NCBI GenBank assembly: GCA_026396805.1
Contig: JAPLVZ010000003.1
Location: forward strand, 1 to 60,516
Direction: 5' to 3'
Length of the DNA: 60,516 nucleotides
Source: Candidatus Falkowiibacteriota bacterium
Lineage (GTDB): Bacteria > Patescibacteriota > Patescibacteriia > Patescibacteriales > UBA12465
In this document: one piece after another, positions 45,120-54,658 of the stretch
Position numbering within the stretch: position 1 is the stretch's first letter
Layout of the letters: every line of letters begins with the position of its first letter
Made by a program: the position numbers and the translations under genes
Notes under the pieces: generated by a model
Database searches by the model: none
Seen by the model: only the letters and a program-made list of their open reading frames with translations
What the model was told of the DNA's origin: nothing

Positions 45120-46201
45120 GAAAAAATATTCGAAAATTTATTAAAAAAATAAGAACCGGAATTAATATAATCCCCCTTTTAATAATTATTTTTGTCATGT
45201 GCGTCCCGGCAACAACCAGCGCCGCCGGCTGCGGATTTGTCTGTGATAGTACCACCGATACTCCCGACCTTGTTTGTTCTAAATTAGGAGCCACTTTACG
45301 CCAGCCCTTTGGTTCCGTCGACGCCCCAAACTGTACCGGAGAACCAAATTGCACCTTAGGCTATGCCCGACCAATCTGTTGTTGCCAGCCCGAAGGCAGT
45401 CTGATAACTCCGGTTTCTGGCGCTCAAACTCCAAAAACTCCAAAATTTATCATGCCGGAGTTACAAATAAATATTCCGACTTTAAAATTAACCGCCTCCA
45501 GTTCAATCAACTATATTACAGATGATAAGGGTAACACTAACGTCGCCATCCCCTGGATAAGCGAATATATCATAGCGATTTATAATTACGGGCTTAGCGT
45601 TGCCGGCATTTTAGCGGCAATAGTTCTGATGGCCGGCGGAGTTCTCTGGCTCGTTTCCGGCGGTGACGCTTCTAAAGTGACGCAAGCGAAAGAGTTAATT
45701 ACCGGCAGCGTCATCGGCCTGGTAATTTTGGCTTCGTCTTATGTCTTGCTTATTCAAGTAAACCCTAACCTTGTTAAATTCAAACCGATATCAATAGGGA
45801 CTATAAAATATTCAGATTCTGAACCTGTTTCAAACGATGGAAATATAGATAACGGCACGGCGTGTGATAATTGCGTGGATCTGACTATTGATTATAAAGA
45901 CGGTAATCAAATTAACGCCGATTTGGCCGATAAGCTGACAATGGCCTGGAATAATTCAAACGGACTGAAATGGCAAGTAACTGAAGCTTATCCGCCAGAC
46001 CCAGCCGTCACACATGCCAGTGCTTGCCATTACAATGGTAGGTGCGCCGATGTCGCTTTAACTACCGACAGAAGCTGCGCCGCCGTTGATGACCTAATCA
46101 CAATTTTGGAAAACGCAGGTCTATCCGTCTTGAACGAATATACTGGGTGCGGCGGGACAAGAACGGCGAATACTACCGGCGGCCATCTTCATGTTCATTA
46201 G
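45116..46201 (+). CDS. Pilin-like membrane protein fused to a putative M15-like zinc peptidase domain
   Basis: This 361-residue protein has a signal helix (about 15-37), a Cys-rich segment (about 38-100) and the two-helix pilin-like core (about 140-200, with AGGVLWLVSGGDASKVTQAK) that matches the gene at 43203. A C-terminal domain of about 110 residues has HYNGRCADV, fitting the HxxGxxxD zinc pattern of M15 D-Ala-D-Ala carboxypeptidases, and ends GGHLHVH, fitting their final zinc His. A cell-wall peptidase attached to a membrane core is plausible. The peptidase call rests on two short motifs. It ends the por operon before a terminator. Confidence 0.7.
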   Translation: MRKNIRKFIKKIRTGINIIPLLIIIFVMCVPATTSAAGCGFVCDSTTDTPDLVCSKLGATLRQPFGSVDAPNCTGEPNCTLGYARPICCCQPEGSLITPVSGAQTPKTPKFIMPELQINIPTLKLTASSSINYITDDKGNTNVAIPWISEYIIAIYNYGLSVAGILAAIVLMAGGVLWLVSGGDASKVTQAKELITGSVIGLVILASSYVLLIQVNPNLVKFKPISIGTIKYSDSEPVSNDGNIDNGTACDNCVDLTIDYKDGNQINADLADKLTMAWNNSNGLKWQVTEAYPPDPAVTHASACHYNGRCADVALTTDRSCAAVDDLITILENAGLSVLNEYTGCGGTRTANTTGGHLHVH

Positions 46202-46242
46202 CCCGATAAACCCCAACGAATTCAGCCCTCTCGCCATATACT

Positions 46243-46272
46243 AAAAATCCGCTCAAGCCGGGCGGATTTTTA
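46243..46272. terminator. Bidirectional intrinsic terminator between the por operon and the RNase H gene
   Basis: The stem AAAAATCCGC/GCGGATTTTT has a 9-base loop and A and T tracts on either side. It serves the plus-strand operon and the minus-strand RNase H gene, which converge here. Confidence 0.85.
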
Positions 46273-46325
46273 TTTGCTGTTTCTATTTATCCAATTTCTC
46301 TATTTAACTCCTCCGGCCGATTTCT

Positions 46326-46733
46326 CTATTTAAGCTCTCTATCCATCGCCTCATTGGCCAGGCGGTCGGCGGCTTCATTTTTCTCCCGCGGGACATGAGT
46401 ATAAGAGATTTTCTTGAAACTTAAAGATAAATTATGAATATCCAAAAATAAAAGCGCCAAATCTTTATCTTTAACTCGATATTCGCCTTTTAATTGTTTG
46501 ACGATTAGCTCACTATCCAGATAACAATCCAGTTCTTTCGCCCCCAAGTCGACCGCTTTTTTAAAAGCGGCGACGAGCGCTCTATACTCGGCTTGATTAT
46601 TAGTCGCGACGCCGATATATTCGGAAATCTCCGCGATTATCTTTTTATGCTCGTTATAAATCACCGCGCCGATTCCAGCCGGTCCGGGATTGCCGCGCGC
46701 TCCGCCGTCCGTGTAAATAATGATTTTGTCCAT
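46326..46733 (-). CDS. Ribonuclease HI family protein
   Basis: This 135-residue nuclease cuts RNA in RNA-DNA hybrids. The catalytic residues are in YTDGGARGNPGPAG (first Asp), NNQAEYRAL (Glu), LDSELIVKQL (Asp) and EKNEAADRLAN (last Asp). It is the short bacterial/archaeal form without a hybrid-binding domain. It lies downstream of recJ, 37 bases away. Confidence 0.92.
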   Translation of the reverse strand: MDKIIIYTDGGARGNPGPAGIGAVIYNEHKKIIAEISEYIGVATNNQAEYRALVAAFKKAVDLGAKELDCYLDSELIVKQLKGEYRVKDKDLALLFLDIHNLSLSFKKISYTHVPREKNEAADRLANEAMDRELK

Positions 46734-46770
46734 ATAACTTTAATATTATTTATCTGCGGGGAATTAAAAA

Positions 46771-48597
46771 TTATATTTTTCCCGCCAACCTAATATCGAC
46801 AATTTTTAATTGCGGCTCTTTGCGCCCGTTAAAATCATTCACCTCCAAATAATAAACCAAATCGACTTCATCGCCAACCTTAAAATCCTTATGCTCGCTC
46901 GCCGCTCCGAAAGCTATGGCCCAGAAAGAATCGGCGCGGCCGGTCGGCGAATCAACGGCTGAAAAACGAAATTTTATGTGCTGATTATCAAACCCCATGG
47001 TCGCGATATCGTCCAAGCGCAAACCGTAAGAAACGAAACGCGGTTGGGGATTATTCTGACCATAAGGCGCGAAAGCGCTTACTTTTTCGGCGAGAGCTAA
47101 ATTTATCTCATTAAATTTCAAACCCGCTTCAATCTTTAATTTAGGCGTCAGCGTTTCTGGAGTCAATTTAGCCGCGGCCAGAGCCAAGAATCCAGTCTTG
47201 AATTCCGTTAATTTCTCTTCGGTCTTGATAGAAAAACCGCAAGCCATCGGATGGCCCCCATATTTATCCAATGAACCGGCGCAAGCTTCGACGGCGGCGA
47301 TAAGATTGAACTCTTCCACGGAGCGACCGGAACCTTTGAAGGAAATTTTTTTGGGAACCAGCTTTTTTGTCGCCGCATCAAATTCCGCTTCCTCTATTAA
47401 GCGCGTGATTATTAAAGTCGGACGATAATATTTTTCCGCGATGCGCCCCGCGACCAGGCCGATAACGCCTTCATTCCAAATTTGGTCGGCCTGTGAGACG
47501 CCGATAATAACCAAAGGGATATTATCCTTATCAATTTGCGCTTCCACTTGGGCGGTAATCTCTTCGGTAATCTGCTGACGGCTGATATTGCGCTGATTCA
47601 GTTCCGAAGCGAGTCCGGCCGCTTCGGCGCTGTCAGTCGTCGTTAAAAGCGCGAAAGCGCTGTTAGCATGCGCCAACCGGCTGGCCGCGTTCAAACGCGG
47701 TCCGATTTGCCACCCGATATTCCAGGCTTCCAATGGCCGGCTACCGTTCACTTTGGCGACTTTAATCAATTCGTTAAGCCCCAAGCGTTTATTGGCATTC
47801 AAAATTTTTAAACCGGCTTTGACCAAGACTCGATTTTCTCCCAAAAGACTGACCATGTCCGCGACCGTCCCGACCGCGACCAAATCCAAACATTTTTCGC
47901 TGATGAGCTGCTTCTGCTTATCCGGCAAACTTGATTTAGTCAGCAGCGCGCTGACCAGTTTGAAAGCGACGCCGACACCGGCCAGATATGGCCAAGGATA
48001 ACCGGAATTCGGATCGGACGAATTAATCAATAAACAATCCGGCAAATCCGCCGAGTCTTCCGGTAAAATATGATGGTCGGTAATGATTATGTCCAGCCCT
48101 TTCTGTTTGGCGTAAGCGACTTCCGCCTTATTTCTCGTACCGTTATCAACCGTGACGATTAATTTAACTCCTTGTTTCACTATCTGGTTTATCGCCATCT
48201 TGTTCAAGCCGTATCCTTCAGTAACGCGATTGGGCAGATAAACTTCCGCTTTGGCGTGAAGAGTATTTAAAGTTTCCAAAAGAATTACTGAAGCGGTAAC
48301 CCCGTCGGCGTCATAATCGCCGTAAACGACGATACGACTGCCGGCCTTGATATGACTGATAATCAGATCGGCGGCCGCGTCCATGTTCTTAAACAAAAAA
48401 GGATTATAAAAAGCCGGCGTCCCCTCGCCGAGAGAATTGGTCAAAGCCGGCTCTAATTCCCCGTTCAAAAACATCTTAATCGGCGAATCCTCTTTTAACC
48501 CCCGATTATAAAGCAACTGCAAAATAACCGGATTAAGCTCCGGGTGAGCGGCCAAGAATTCGGCCGGCGCTATTTTAAGAAGCTCCCATTTTTTCAT
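46771..48597 (-). CDS. recJ: Single-stranded-DNA-specific exonuclease RecJ
   Basis: A 5'-3' exonuclease of recombination and repair. The 608-residue protein shows VVYGDYDADGVTASVIL (motif I of the DHH family), VTVDNGTRN, IIITDHHILPED (the DHH motif) and GVGVAFKL, then the DHHA1 domain with YGGHPMACGFS and the C-terminal OB-fold region (VDLVYYLEVNDFNGRKEPQL). The length is typical of bacterial RecJ. It follows the small membrane ORF and lepA on the same strand. Confidence 0.95.
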   Translation of the reverse strand: MKKWELLKIAPAEFLAAHPELNPVILQLLYNRGLKEDSPIKMFLNGELEPALTNSLGEGTPAFYNPFLFKNMDAAADLIISHIKAGSRIVVYGDYDADGVTASVILLETLNTLHAKAEVYLPNRVTEGYGLNKMAINQIVKQGVKLIVTVDNGTRNKAEVAYAKQKGLDIIITDHHILPEDSADLPDCLLINSSDPNSGYPWPYLAGVGVAFKLVSALLTKSSLPDKQKQLISEKCLDLVAVGTVADMVSLLGENRVLVKAGLKILNANKRLGLNELIKVAKVNGSRPLEAWNIGWQIGPRLNAASRLAHANSAFALLTTTDSAEAAGLASELNQRNISRQQITEEITAQVEAQIDKDNIPLVIIGVSQADQIWNEGVIGLVAGRIAEKYYRPTLIITRLIEEAEFDAATKKLVPKKISFKGSGRSVEEFNLIAAVEACAGSLDKYGGHPMACGFSIKTEEKLTEFKTGFLALAAAKLTPETLTPKLKIEAGLKFNEINLALAEKVSAFAPYGQNNPQPRFVSYGLRLDDIATMGFDNQHIKFRFSAVDSPTGRADSFWAIAFGAASEHKDFKVGDEVDLVYYLEVNDFNGRKEPQLKIVDIRLAGKI

Positions 48598-48609
48598 CTT
48601 TTTTGTCTT

Positions 48610-48705
48610 TTAAAAACCGACCATGGCGGTCCAGGAGACCATGGAAAAAACAACAATCAGTGACAGGATTATCCATAAAAGCTTGATAACTTTGCGACGT
48701 TTCAT
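48610..48705 (-). CDS. 31-residue single-helix membrane microprotein
   Basis: A short frame starting 4 bases after the lepA stop encodes MKRRKVIKLLWIILSLIVV followed by FSMVSWTAMVGF. A Lys/Arg-rich start followed by one continuous hydrophobic helix is a clear membrane-insertion pattern (positive-inside). It lies between lepA and recJ and fills that gap almost completely. No function is known. The tight spacing and clean composition argue that it is a gene rather than chance. Confidence 0.55.
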   Translation of the reverse strand: MKRRKVIKLLWIILSLIVVFSMVSWTAMVGF

Positions 48706-48709
48706 AATA

Positions 48710-50575
48710 TTATCTCTTTAAAATCTTAATAAAAGTATCCGCCGGAATTTCCACGCTACCCTTGCCCGCGGCCATCATTTTTTTCTTGCCCTTCTTCTGT
48801 TTTTCTAAAAGTTTGCGTTTGCGAGTCACATCGCCGCCGTAAAGCTTGGCGGTCACGTCTTTGCGCATGGCCGATAATTTTTCGGCCGCAATAATTTTGC
48901 CGTGTATCGCCGCCTGAATCTTGACGGCGAACATCTGTTTAGACAAGCTGTCTTTTAAGATATCCACGATTCCCCGACCTTGGCGGGAAGCATCGTCGCG
49001 ATAAACTATGGTCGCAAGCGCTTCAATCGGTTCTTCCGCGACCAGAATATCCATTTTAACGACGTCAGCCGGGCGATAATCCAAATATTCATAATTAATG
49101 GAAGCGTAGCCGGCGGAAACACTCTTAATCTTATCATAAAAATCCGTTAAAATCGCGGCGAGAGGAATTTCATAGTGGAGCAAAACACGGCTATCATCGC
49201 CTTCAGCGGAAATATATTCGGTATTCTTATAAATCCCCTTCTTTTCCTGGGCCAGCTTGATGACATTACCGAGATAAGCCTTCGGAGTAATGATATCCAG
49301 CTTTACCCAAGGCTCTTCAAGATGTTCAATTTGCGTCGGATCGGGCAAGCGCTGGGGCGAGCGGATAATCAATTCCTCGCCGTCAGACTTAAAAACTTTA
49401 TAGGCGACGCTCGGCATCGTGACGATCAAATCCAAATCATATTCTCGTCTTAATCTTTCCTGAAAAACTTCCAAATGCAGGAGGCCGAGAAAACCGCAAC
49501 GGAAACCGAAACCTAAAGCGTCGGAACGTTCCGGCTCATAAGACAAAGCGGCGTCATTTAATTTTAATTTTTCCATGGCTTCGCGCAATTCCTTAAAATC
49601 GTGGCCTTCGCGCGGAAAGATACTGGCGAAAACCATCGGCCTGACTTCCTTGTAGCCGGAGAGAGGCTCAACCCCCATCAACGTCTCCGCACTTCTGACG
49701 ATTGTCACCGTATCGCCGACACGACAGTCCGCCACTTGTTTAAAACCGGTGACGACGTAACCGATTTCCCCGGCTTGCAGATGCCCGGTAGAAAAATAAT
49801 CCGGCTTAAAAATACCGCAGTCTAAGATTTCGCTGACCGCCCCGGTGGCGAGCAATCGGATCTTATCGCCTTTCTTTAAGGCGCCGTTAAAAACGCGGAC
49901 ATAAGCGACGACGCCGCGATAAACATCATATTTAGAATCAAAAATTAAAGCGCGTAAAATATTTTTGGATTTAACGCCTTCGTTTTCAACGGTTTTATCT
50001 CCGCCCGACCGGTTCATTTCCGGTTCACTTGGCGTCTGACCGAAGGCTATTACTCGATCCAAAATTTCCGTTACACCGACGCCGGTTTTGCCGGACGCGC
50101 AAATTATTTCCTCTTCCCGGTAGCCGAGCAGATCAATAATTTCTCTCTTAGTCTTGTTAATATTCGCCGCCGGCAGATCTATCTTATTAATAACCGGAAT
50201 AATCGTCAGATTCTGATCAAGCGCCAAATATAAATTAGCCAGAGTCTGCGCTTGGATACCTTGGGTGCAATCGACCAACAAAACGGCCGTTTCCACCGCC
50301 GCCAAAGACCGCGAAACTTCATAAGAAAAATCTACGTGCCCCGGCGTGTCAATCAGATTCAGCTGGTAGCCCTTATAATTCATGGTTACCGGCTGGAGCT
50401 TGATAGTGATTCCCCGCTCCCGCTCAATATCCATGCCGTCTAAAAGCTGCTCCCGCATTTTTCGCTTCTCAACCGTGCCGGTAATTTCCAACATCCGGTC
50501 GGCCAGAGTTGATTTGCCGTGATCGATATGGGCCAAAATGGCAAAGTTTCTAATCTTATTTATTTCTTCTATCAT
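48710..50575 (-). CDS. lepA: Elongation factor 4 (LepA)
   Basis: A translational GTPase that back-translocates or rescues stalled ribosomes. The 621-residue protein has G1 AHIDHGKST, RERGITI, DTPGHVDF, NKIDLPAA and the LepA-specific C-terminal end (RKLLEKQKKGKKKMMAAGKG). It is about 20 residues longer than usual because of an insert near residues 185-205. The ATG at 50575 is fixed by alignment of NFAILAHIDHG. Its first 20 bases overlap the end of the homing endonuclease gene upstream. Confidence 0.97.
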   Translation of the reverse strand: MIEEINKIRNFAILAHIDHGKSTLADRMLEITGTVEKRKMREQLLDGMDIERERGITIKLQPVTMNYKGYQLNLIDTPGHVDFSYEVSRSLAAVETAVLLVDCTQGIQAQTLANLYLALDQNLTIIPVINKIDLPAANINKTKREIIDLLGYREEEIICASGKTGVGVTEILDRVIAFGQTPSEPEMNRSGGDKTVENEGVKSKNILRALIFDSKYDVYRGVVAYVRVFNGALKKGDKIRLLATGAVSEILDCGIFKPDYFSTGHLQAGEIGYVVTGFKQVADCRVGDTVTIVRSAETLMGVEPLSGYKEVRPMVFASIFPREGHDFKELREAMEKLKLNDAALSYEPERSDALGFGFRCGFLGLLHLEVFQERLRREYDLDLIVTMPSVAYKVFKSDGEELIIRSPQRLPDPTQIEHLEEPWVKLDIITPKAYLGNVIKLAQEKKGIYKNTEYISAEGDDSRVLLHYEIPLAAILTDFYDKIKSVSAGYASINYEYLDYRPADVVKMDILVAEEPIEALATIVYRDDASRQGRGIVDILKDSLSKQMFAVKIQAAIHGKIIAAEKLSAMRKDVTAKLYGGDVTRKRKLLEKQKKGKKKMMAAGKGSVEIPADTFIKILKR

Positions 50576-51386
50576 TTATGTTAATTAAACATTTATTTAA
50601 ATCGGCAATCCTTTTTTTATGTTTTAAATAAGGTTTTACTATTTTTAAAAATTTTTCTAACGATTTACTTTCACTAACTCTTATTCTCCATAAATCTTTA
50701 TTGTATTTATATCCTCGCTCTTTATTGTAAATCTGACCCTTTCTCCCAATCATTATTGGTTTGGGGCAAGATATCCTATTTATTTTGAATAAATTGAAAA
50801 ACCAAAATATGGTATTTTTATCATAACTGTCAATTTTAAATCTGGCTCGCTTGTCATAAACCCCAATATTAGCCTCCGCATCAATATACCCGGCAGCAAA
50901 AGCTAGAGAAAATTTATTATTTTCGGTAATCCATTCCTCAACTAAATCACTTTTAGGCAATAAGAAATCGAAACTATCATTCAAAAAACAATTCACTGTA
51001 ATAGATTTATTGTTATCATTTTTCTTTACGGTCACTTGACCATATTTTTTAAAAAGATCATTCATGACATCAACCTGATCTTGATTGGTTGTATGACATC
51101 TGGTAATAATGACCTCTGACTTTAATGTAGTCTTATAAACATTTAAATCACCTAATCGAAACCCCAACATATAAGCTTTAGCCTTCTTATCTCCGCTAAA
51201 ATTTTTTTTAGTATATTTGCTCTGAATTACAGATCTGGACAATGGCTTAAAACCATATTCTCTCATTCTATTTAAAACGGTAGAAAAACTGCAACCATAA
51301 ATATTCCCTATCTTATATTTAGATTTATTTTCTTTATAATAAAGTCTGGTAAGCTCATTTTTTGGAATAATTATCTTTTTTCTCAT
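50556..51386 (-). CDS. LAGLIDADG homing endonuclease, free-standing
   Basis: This 276-residue protein has two LAGLIDADG-type helices: LGFRLGDLN (74-82) and AAGYIDAEA (164-172), with Asp or Glu at the metal positions, so a single-chain double-motif enzyme is expected. An N-terminal helix-turn-helix-like segment (KIGNIYGCSFSTVLNRMREY, 25-44) may aid DNA binding. It is AT-rich with AAA/AAT/TTT codons and unlike its neighbours, which suggests transfer. It is not inside an intron or intein. Its last codons overlap the lepA start by 20 bases. It makes double-strand cuts at a long site. The target is unknown. Confidence 0.85.
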   Translation of the reverse strand: MRKKIIIPKNELTRLYYKENKSKYKIGNIYGCSFSTVLNRMREYGFKPLSRSVIQSKYTKKNFSGDKKAKAYMLGFRLGDLNVYKTTLKSEVIITRCHTTNQDQVDVMNDLFKKYGQVTVKKNDNNKSITVNCFLNDSFDFLLPKSDLVEEWITENNKFSLAFAAGYIDAEANIGVYDKRARFKIDSYDKNTIFWFFNLFKINRISCPKPIMIGRKGQIYNKERGYKYNKDLWRIRVSESKSLEKFLKIVKPYLKHKKRIADLNKCLININDRRNK

Positions 51387-51471
51387 GCTGATATCCTAGC
51401 ATTTTTATTTATAATGTGCAACTATACAGATAATGCTTAAATAAGCTAATTTTAAACAAAAAACGTTTAAA

Positions 51472-53115
51472 TTAATTATTACTCGACAGTTGATCGTCAA
51501 TCTTTACCTTACTGAAAGGCCAGCGATTCTTTAGAGAAGCGATAAAGCCGAAAAGTTCTTCACTCTTGAGCAGATAACAAAAGAATAAATAAACTAAGAG
51601 CCCGAAGCCGCCCGCCGCGATTAACTGGGTAAAAACTCCGCTAAACTTGGTCATATCTATAAACGGCCAGACCAGAACTTTCATAATCTGGGCCGCGCCT
51701 CCGGCCGCGATTGACCCGGTCGTAAACTTTAACACAGCGCTTAAAATATTGCCAATATCCAAAACTCCGACTCGCAAGTACAGCCAAATCCATAATAATA
51801 GGAAATTCAAAATACTGGCCGCGGAAAAGGCGAGCGCCAGACCGGCCACTCCCATTTTTGGCGCCAAGAATAAAGACAGGACAACATTGACGCCCGCAGA
51901 GGCCAAACCAAGATAAAAAGGAGTGGCGGAATTATGACGCGCGTAAAAAACTCTAATGAGCAGCGGAATGGTCGCCTGGGCGAATAAGCTGATCGCAAAA
52001 AATCCCAAAGTGTTCATGGTTAAAATAGTGTCTTGCCAATCAAAATTGCCCGTACCCAAAACAACGCGGATAATCTGCGCCCGGAGCGCAATAATCAAGA
52101 AGGTCGCCGGAATGACAAAAAATAAAATCTGCCGCATGGTTTGGGAAAAGCTGGCCGCCAATTTCTCTTTATTAAAAGCCGCCTCGGCCAAACTCGGAAA
52201 AGCGGCAATCGCGAAGGAGACGCCGAAAATCCCGATGGGAAAGGATTGAAGATTATTCGCGAAATTAAAAACCGCCAAGGAACCGGCCGATAATTTAGAA
52301 GCGAGCACGGTAATCACGACCAGATTGATCTGGGAAATCGCCAAGCCCAAAGTTCGCGGCACCATCATCTTGCCCATTTTCCAAGTATTGAAATCGCGCC
52401 AATTTATCTTTAGCCGATAACGGAAACCGAGATGATAAGCGGTCGGAATCTGAATAACCAGATGGAGAAAAGCGCCCAAAATAACGCCCCAAGCTAAACC
52501 ATAAATTCCCCAGAGCGGCACGAAATATACCGCGCCGATAATGATGCCGACATTATAGAAAACCGGCGCCAGCGAATAAATCAGGAACCTCTTAAATGAT
52601 TGCAAAATACTGCCGATAATTCCGGAGATGCCTAAAAATAATGGCGATAAGAACATGATGCGCGTTAAAGTGGCGGTCAGAGCCTGTTCGTCGGGACCAA
52701 ACCCCGGGGCGATCAGCCTGGTTAAAGCGGGCGCAAAAATGATTCCAAAGAGAGATAAGACCACCAAACCCAATAATAAAATGTTCAAAATATTATTGGC
52801 CAGGTCCCAAGCGTCTTTATTTTTCAAATGCGGATTGCAATCTTCCGTCGGCGCGCATTTCCAGTCTTTAATGAGTGAAGTGAAAATCGGGATAAAGCCG
52901 GCGGACAAGGCTCCGAGGACGATTAAATTATAAATCAGGTCCGGAATACGGAAGGCGGCGTAATAAATATCCAAAGTCGTCCCGGCGCCGAACTGCCCGG
53001 CCAAGATACGGTCGCGAATAATTCCTAAAAGACGCGAGGCCAGGCTCGATAAAGCGACCAGCGCGGCCGCGACGGTAATACTGTTGATTTGTCTTTTAAA
53101 AATATCTTTAAACAT
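51472..53115 (-). CDS. murJ: Lipid II flippase MurJ
   Basis: A 547-residue polytopic membrane protein of the MOP superfamily that flips lipid II for peptidoglycan synthesis. It has SLASRLLGIIRDRILAGQFGAG at the start, DIYYAAFRIPDLIYNLIVLGALSAGFIP near residue 50, about 14 hydrophobic segments and the Arg/Asp residues typical of MurJ in the first helices. The length is usual. It lies beside glycosyltransferases for cell-envelope assembly. Confidence 0.93.
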   Translation of the reverse strand: MFKDIFKRQINSITVAAALVALSSLASRLLGIIRDRILAGQFGAGTTLDIYYAAFRIPDLIYNLIVLGALSAGFIPIFTSLIKDWKCAPTEDCNPHLKNKDAWDLANNILNILLLGLVVLSLFGIIFAPALTRLIAPGFGPDEQALTATLTRIMFLSPLFLGISGIIGSILQSFKRFLIYSLAPVFYNVGIIIGAVYFVPLWGIYGLAWGVILGAFLHLVIQIPTAYHLGFRYRLKINWRDFNTWKMGKMMVPRTLGLAISQINLVVITVLASKLSAGSLAVFNFANNLQSFPIGIFGVSFAIAAFPSLAEAAFNKEKLAASFSQTMRQILFFVIPATFLIIALRAQIIRVVLGTGNFDWQDTILTMNTLGFFAISLFAQATIPLLIRVFYARHNSATPFYLGLASAGVNVVLSLFLAPKMGVAGLALAFSAASILNFLLLWIWLYLRVGVLDIGNILSAVLKFTTGSIAAGGAAQIMKVLVWPFIDMTKFSGVFTQLIAAGGFGLLVYLFFCYLLKSEELFGFIASLKNRWPFSKVKIDDQLSSNN

Positions 53116-53137
53116 ATTAATTTATCGGCTGGAGCGC

Positions 53138-54658
53138 TTACTCCGCGACAACGCTTTCCGATTTCAAGAGGTTTTGCATAAGAATCAAATTATTAATCGC
53201 TTTCTCATAACCCGGATTTATTTCTAACTCGCGGTAAAATTCAGCTTGCGCCTGGCGATATTTTTTCTGGTCCAGATAAATTACCCCCAGATTGTTATGA
53301 GCCATCGGCTCTTGCGGATTTAATTTCAAAGCCTGGCGATAATATTTTTCCGCCAGAATCGGTTGCCCTTCCAGGTAATACATCGCTCCAAGATTACGTT
53401 GAGCCAGGGACGCGTTGGGCGAATCAATAACCGCTTCCCGCCAAAAAACCAAACGATTCCTAAAACTTAGACTATGCCAAATCGTTAAAATAGCCAAACC
53501 AACTAAGATTCCGCTAATTATCAAGAAATAACGGCGGCGGCCGAAAACTGGCGGTTCAACCCAAGTAAACTCACCTAATATTAGCAGAAAACCAAAAAAA
53601 GGTAAATAGAGGCGATGGGACAAGAAACCGGACGAAGTATCGGGGTTCAAGAAGGTTGGAAACAGAAAAATCCCTAACCAAAAAAGTCCGAACCAAAAAC
53701 GCTTCAGACTCCGGGGCGGGAAAATAAGACTGAGCGCCAGTAACCCGGCCAGACCTAATACGCCCCAGATGAAACGCGCGTCTGTTAGAGTCGGCAGAAC
53801 CGATAAATCAAAAGGCAGGATAATTTTACCGGCGAAGATAAATAAAGCCGGAAGATTATGCCAAATATCGGCCAAACTGGCGAGATGTCCGGATTGTCCG
53901 AGCCCGAAAGCGAGTCGGCGCATTATCAACCAGATAAAAATTATTACTCCCGATCCAAAAATAAGCAAAAGTTTGTCAGGTAAAACTATCCGGCCTTTAT
54001 CAATGAACCAAAAATAAAAAATGATGACGAGCGGCAGACCGATAGCGCTTTCCTTGGTGAGTAAGGCACAGCCGAACAGGGCGAGAAACCCTAGATAAGT
54101 CCGGAGACGCGGCCGCTCCAAGAAATTCAAGAAAATCATGAAAGCCGTCAAGACAAAAATCGCCAAAAGCGAATCATTCCGACCGGGAATCCAGGCGACT
54201 GCCGGCGCCAAAGCCGGATGGACTAAGAAAAATAACGATAAAATAAAAGCTAAGGATCGTTTTTTAAGTAATCGATTCAATAAATAAAAAACCAACGCGG
54301 CCGCCAGAAGATGAAAAACGATATTAGAAAAATGAAAAAAGAAAGGTAGAATTCCCGTCTTAGAATCAATTAATCCCAGCTGAGAATCAATCATTAAGGA
54401 CACGTTCAAGAGTGGACGATAATAAAATTTAGCTCCCGGAGCGGAAAAAAAAGCGTCGCTGGCAAAAATCCGGCCGACATTCTTGATGTTTCCTAAAATT
54501 TCCTGATTCTCCACGACCAGAGTGCTGTCGTCAAAATAAGTAAAATCAAAAAATAAAGTCTGGCTATACAATAAGAACCCGATAAGCGCTATTAGGAAGT
54601 AGGGCCGCCAGCTTTTAAGCAGATTATAATGTTTTATTTTTTCCAGAAATCTGGTCAT
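53138..54658 (-). CDS. GT-C type membrane glycosyltransferase-like protein with TPR tail
   Basis: This 506-residue protein has about 10 hydrophobic segments. An early periplasmic loop contains FTYFDDSTLV, which fits the Asp-Asp/Glu motif of GT-C enzymes such as PMT/TMTC proteins. The C-terminal 110 residues are three TPR units (LAQRNLGAMYYLEGQP, AHNNLGVIYLDQKKY, and a third at AINNLILMQ). It probably transfers a sugar from a lipid carrier to exported proteins or polymers. The start overlaps the end of the upstream glycosyltransferase by 35 bases. Confidence 0.75.
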   Translation of the reverse strand: MTRFLEKIKHYNLLKSWRPYFLIALIGFLLYSQTLFFDFTYFDDSTLVVENQEILGNIKNVGRIFASDAFFSAPGAKFYYRPLLNVSLMIDSQLGLIDSKTGILPFFFHFSNIVFHLLAAALVFYLLNRLLKKRSLAFILSLFFLVHPALAPAVAWIPGRNDSLLAIFVLTAFMIFLNFLERPRLRTYLGFLALFGCALLTKESAIGLPLVIIFYFWFIDKGRIVLPDKLLLIFGSGVIIFIWLIMRRLAFGLGQSGHLASLADIWHNLPALFIFAGKIILPFDLSVLPTLTDARFIWGVLGLAGLLALSLIFPPRSLKRFWFGLFWLGIFLFPTFLNPDTSSGFLSHRLYLPFFGFLLILGEFTWVEPPVFGRRRYFLIISGILVGLAILTIWHSLSFRNRLVFWREAVIDSPNASLAQRNLGAMYYLEGQPILAEKYYRQALKLNPQEPMAHNNLGVIYLDQKKYRQAQAEFYRELEINPGYEKAINNLILMQNLLKSESVVAE

